A stretch of 7,443 nucleotides of DNA. Origin: an uncultured bacterium (GTDB lineage Bacteria > Planctomycetota > UBA1135 > GCA-002686595). This document shows positions 6,657-7,443 of this stretch, in pieces. Position numbers and translations under genes: made by a program. A model generated the notes under the pieces. The model made no database searches. It worked only from the letters and a program-made list of their open reading frames with translations, and was not told the origin of the DNA. How positions within the stretch are numbered: the stretch's first letter is position 1; each line of letters begins with the position of its first letter. Where the stretch lies: positions 11,565-19,007 of the forward strand of contig CADEGS010000063.1 of the NCBI GenBank assembly GCA_902826945.1. The letters are read 5' to 3'.

Positions 6657-7443
6657 AGGGGTCCAGGTCGAGCGCGGCGGCGCCGCCGCGGCTCGCGCCG
6701 CGCGCGCCGCGCATGCGGGAGCGGTAGCGGGCCAGGAGGTCGTCGCGCCCCGCCGCCGCCAGCGCCTCCTCGACCAGCTTGCGCGACTCGGGCGCCTTCC
6801 AGCGCACGAGCGCCTTCTGCACGCGGCGCTCGCGCCCGCCGCGCGGCACGTGCAGCGCCTCGCCGGTCAGCGGGTCCGCGCCGGTCACGTACTGCACGCA
6901 GGCGCGCGTCATCGGCAGCGGGATGAACTCCTGCACCTGCTCGGGCGAGTAGTTGCGCTCGAACAGCTTCTCGAAGAGCAGCACCGCGTCGGCGAGCGTG
7001 GTGCCCGGGTGCCCGACGATGAAGTAGTTCACCAGGTGCTGGTCGCGGCCGAGCGCGCGGCAGCTGTCCTGGTAGTCCTTCTCGTAGGCCTCGTAGACGT
7101 CGAACGACGGCTTGTTCATCGCGCGCAGCGTGTCGGGCGAGGCGTGCTCGGGCGCGAGCTTCATGCGCCCGCCGACGTGGTGCTCGACCAGGTCGTGGTG
7201 CAGCGGCAGGAGCGCGCCGTCCTTGCCGCGCAGGAGGTCGTAGCGGACGCCCGAGCTGACGAAGGCATGCTTGACGCCCTGCGTCCCGCGCACGAGCGCG
7301 AGCAGGCGGCGGTAGCCCTCGGAGGCCTTGTCCACGCGCAGCGCCGGGCACACGTCGGGCGTCAGGCAGTCGCGGTCCAGGCACGGCGCGCCCTTCTCGA
7401 GCAGCTTGCAGCCCAGCCCCCACATGTTCGCGGTCGGCCCGCC
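6649..7443 (-). CDS. ygiQ: YgiQ-family radical SAM protein, C-terminal part (cut by window edge)
   Basis: This is the C-terminal 264 residues of a YgiQ-type (UPF0313) radical SAM protein. The family is widespread, usually about 600-740 residues long, and its reaction is not firmly established to my knowledge. The visible part starts in the family signature GGPTANMWGLGCK, followed by the cysteine-rich CLDRDCLTPDVC. It continues with GVKHAFVSSGVRYDLL, RMKLAPEHASPDTLRAMNKP, NYFIVGHPGTTLADA and QVQEFIPLPMTRACVQYVTG, all typical of the second half of the radical SAM barrel. A C-terminal extension has PRGGRERRVQKALVRWKAPE. The CxxxCxxC cluster motif for the 4Fe-4S centre lies upstream, outside the window. 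An ATG at 7423-7425 is internal, since the conserved GGPTAN motif precedes it in frame, so it is not the start. The arginine-rich tail after about 6730 looks unconserved. It lies 109 bases before the protease gene and may be cotranscribed with it, but no functional link is apparent. Confidence 0.92.
   Translation of the reverse strand, partial: GGPTANMWGLGCKLLEKGAPCLDRDCLTPDVCPALRVDKASEGYRRLLALVRGTQGVKHAFVSSGVRYDLLRGKDGALLPLHHDLVEHHVGGRMKLAPEHASPDTLRAMNKPSFDVYEAYEKDYQDSCRALGRDQHLVNYFIVGHPGTTLADAVLLFEKLFERNYSPEQVQEFIPLPMTRACVQYVTGADPLTGEALHVPRGGRERRVQKALVRWKAPESRKLVEEALAAAGRDDLLARYRSRMRGARGASRGGAAALDLDPCG

Noticed and set aside
5816..6926. Overlapping plus-strand open frames across the protease and ygiQ-like genes
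   Set aside because: They are low-complexity arginine and alanine sequence opposite genes with clear catalytic motifs.
1..7443. Defence system, CRISPR array, insertion sequence, tRNA or prophage content
   Set aside because: No direct repeat series, transposase, integrase, tRNA fold or defence-family motif was seen on either strand. Composition looks uniform throughout.

Overview
The window is a very GC-rich chromosomal segment in which almost all third codon positions are G or C. It carries six protein-coding genes and no sign of mobile DNA, RNA genes or CRISPR. Lipoprotein signal peptides, a secreted LamG protein and a two-domain dCTP deaminase point to a Gram-negative bacterium of high GC, such as Myxococcota, Planctomycetota or a neighbouring uncultured group. 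The sequence alone does not settle the phylum.

Layout. Positions 1-89 (minus) hold the first codons of sucD, and 123-1280 (minus) hold complete sucC. Together they form the sucCD operon for succinyl-CoA synthetase of the TCA cycle, which leaves the window on the left. A 165-base divergent intergenic region (1281-1445) contains strong GC hairpins and separates sucC from a plus-strand run of three genes. These are a two-domain dCTP deaminase (1446-2591), a secreted LamG/concanavalin-like protein (2631-3551) and an LCAT-like alpha/beta-hydrolase lipoprotein (3552-5034). The LamG stop and the hydrolase start touch with no gap. Two minus-strand genes converge on this run. A subtilisin-like (S8) serine protease lipoprotein occupies 5031-6539. 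Upstream of it is the C-terminal part of a YgiQ-family radical SAM protein (6649-7443), which leaves the window on the right.

How the genes fit. sucCD is central carbon metabolism and the dCTP deaminase supplies dUMP precursors for dTTP. The middle of the window is a small exported set: a LamG protein, a lipase-like lipoprotein and a protease lipoprotein. This suggests degradation or remodelling at the cell surface, but no shared pathway can be shown.

The most notable observation is a one-base surplus at 4936-4939 near the 3' end of the hydrolase gene. Read literally, the frame loses its probable catalytic histidine and runs about 790 bases antisense through the protease gene. With one base removed, the frame regains a DHLGLT histidine motif and stops at 5032-5034. 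That stop shares the tetranucleotide CTAG with the stop codon of the convergent protease gene. I see no clearly new multi-gene system. No gene-free stretch exceeds 165 bases.
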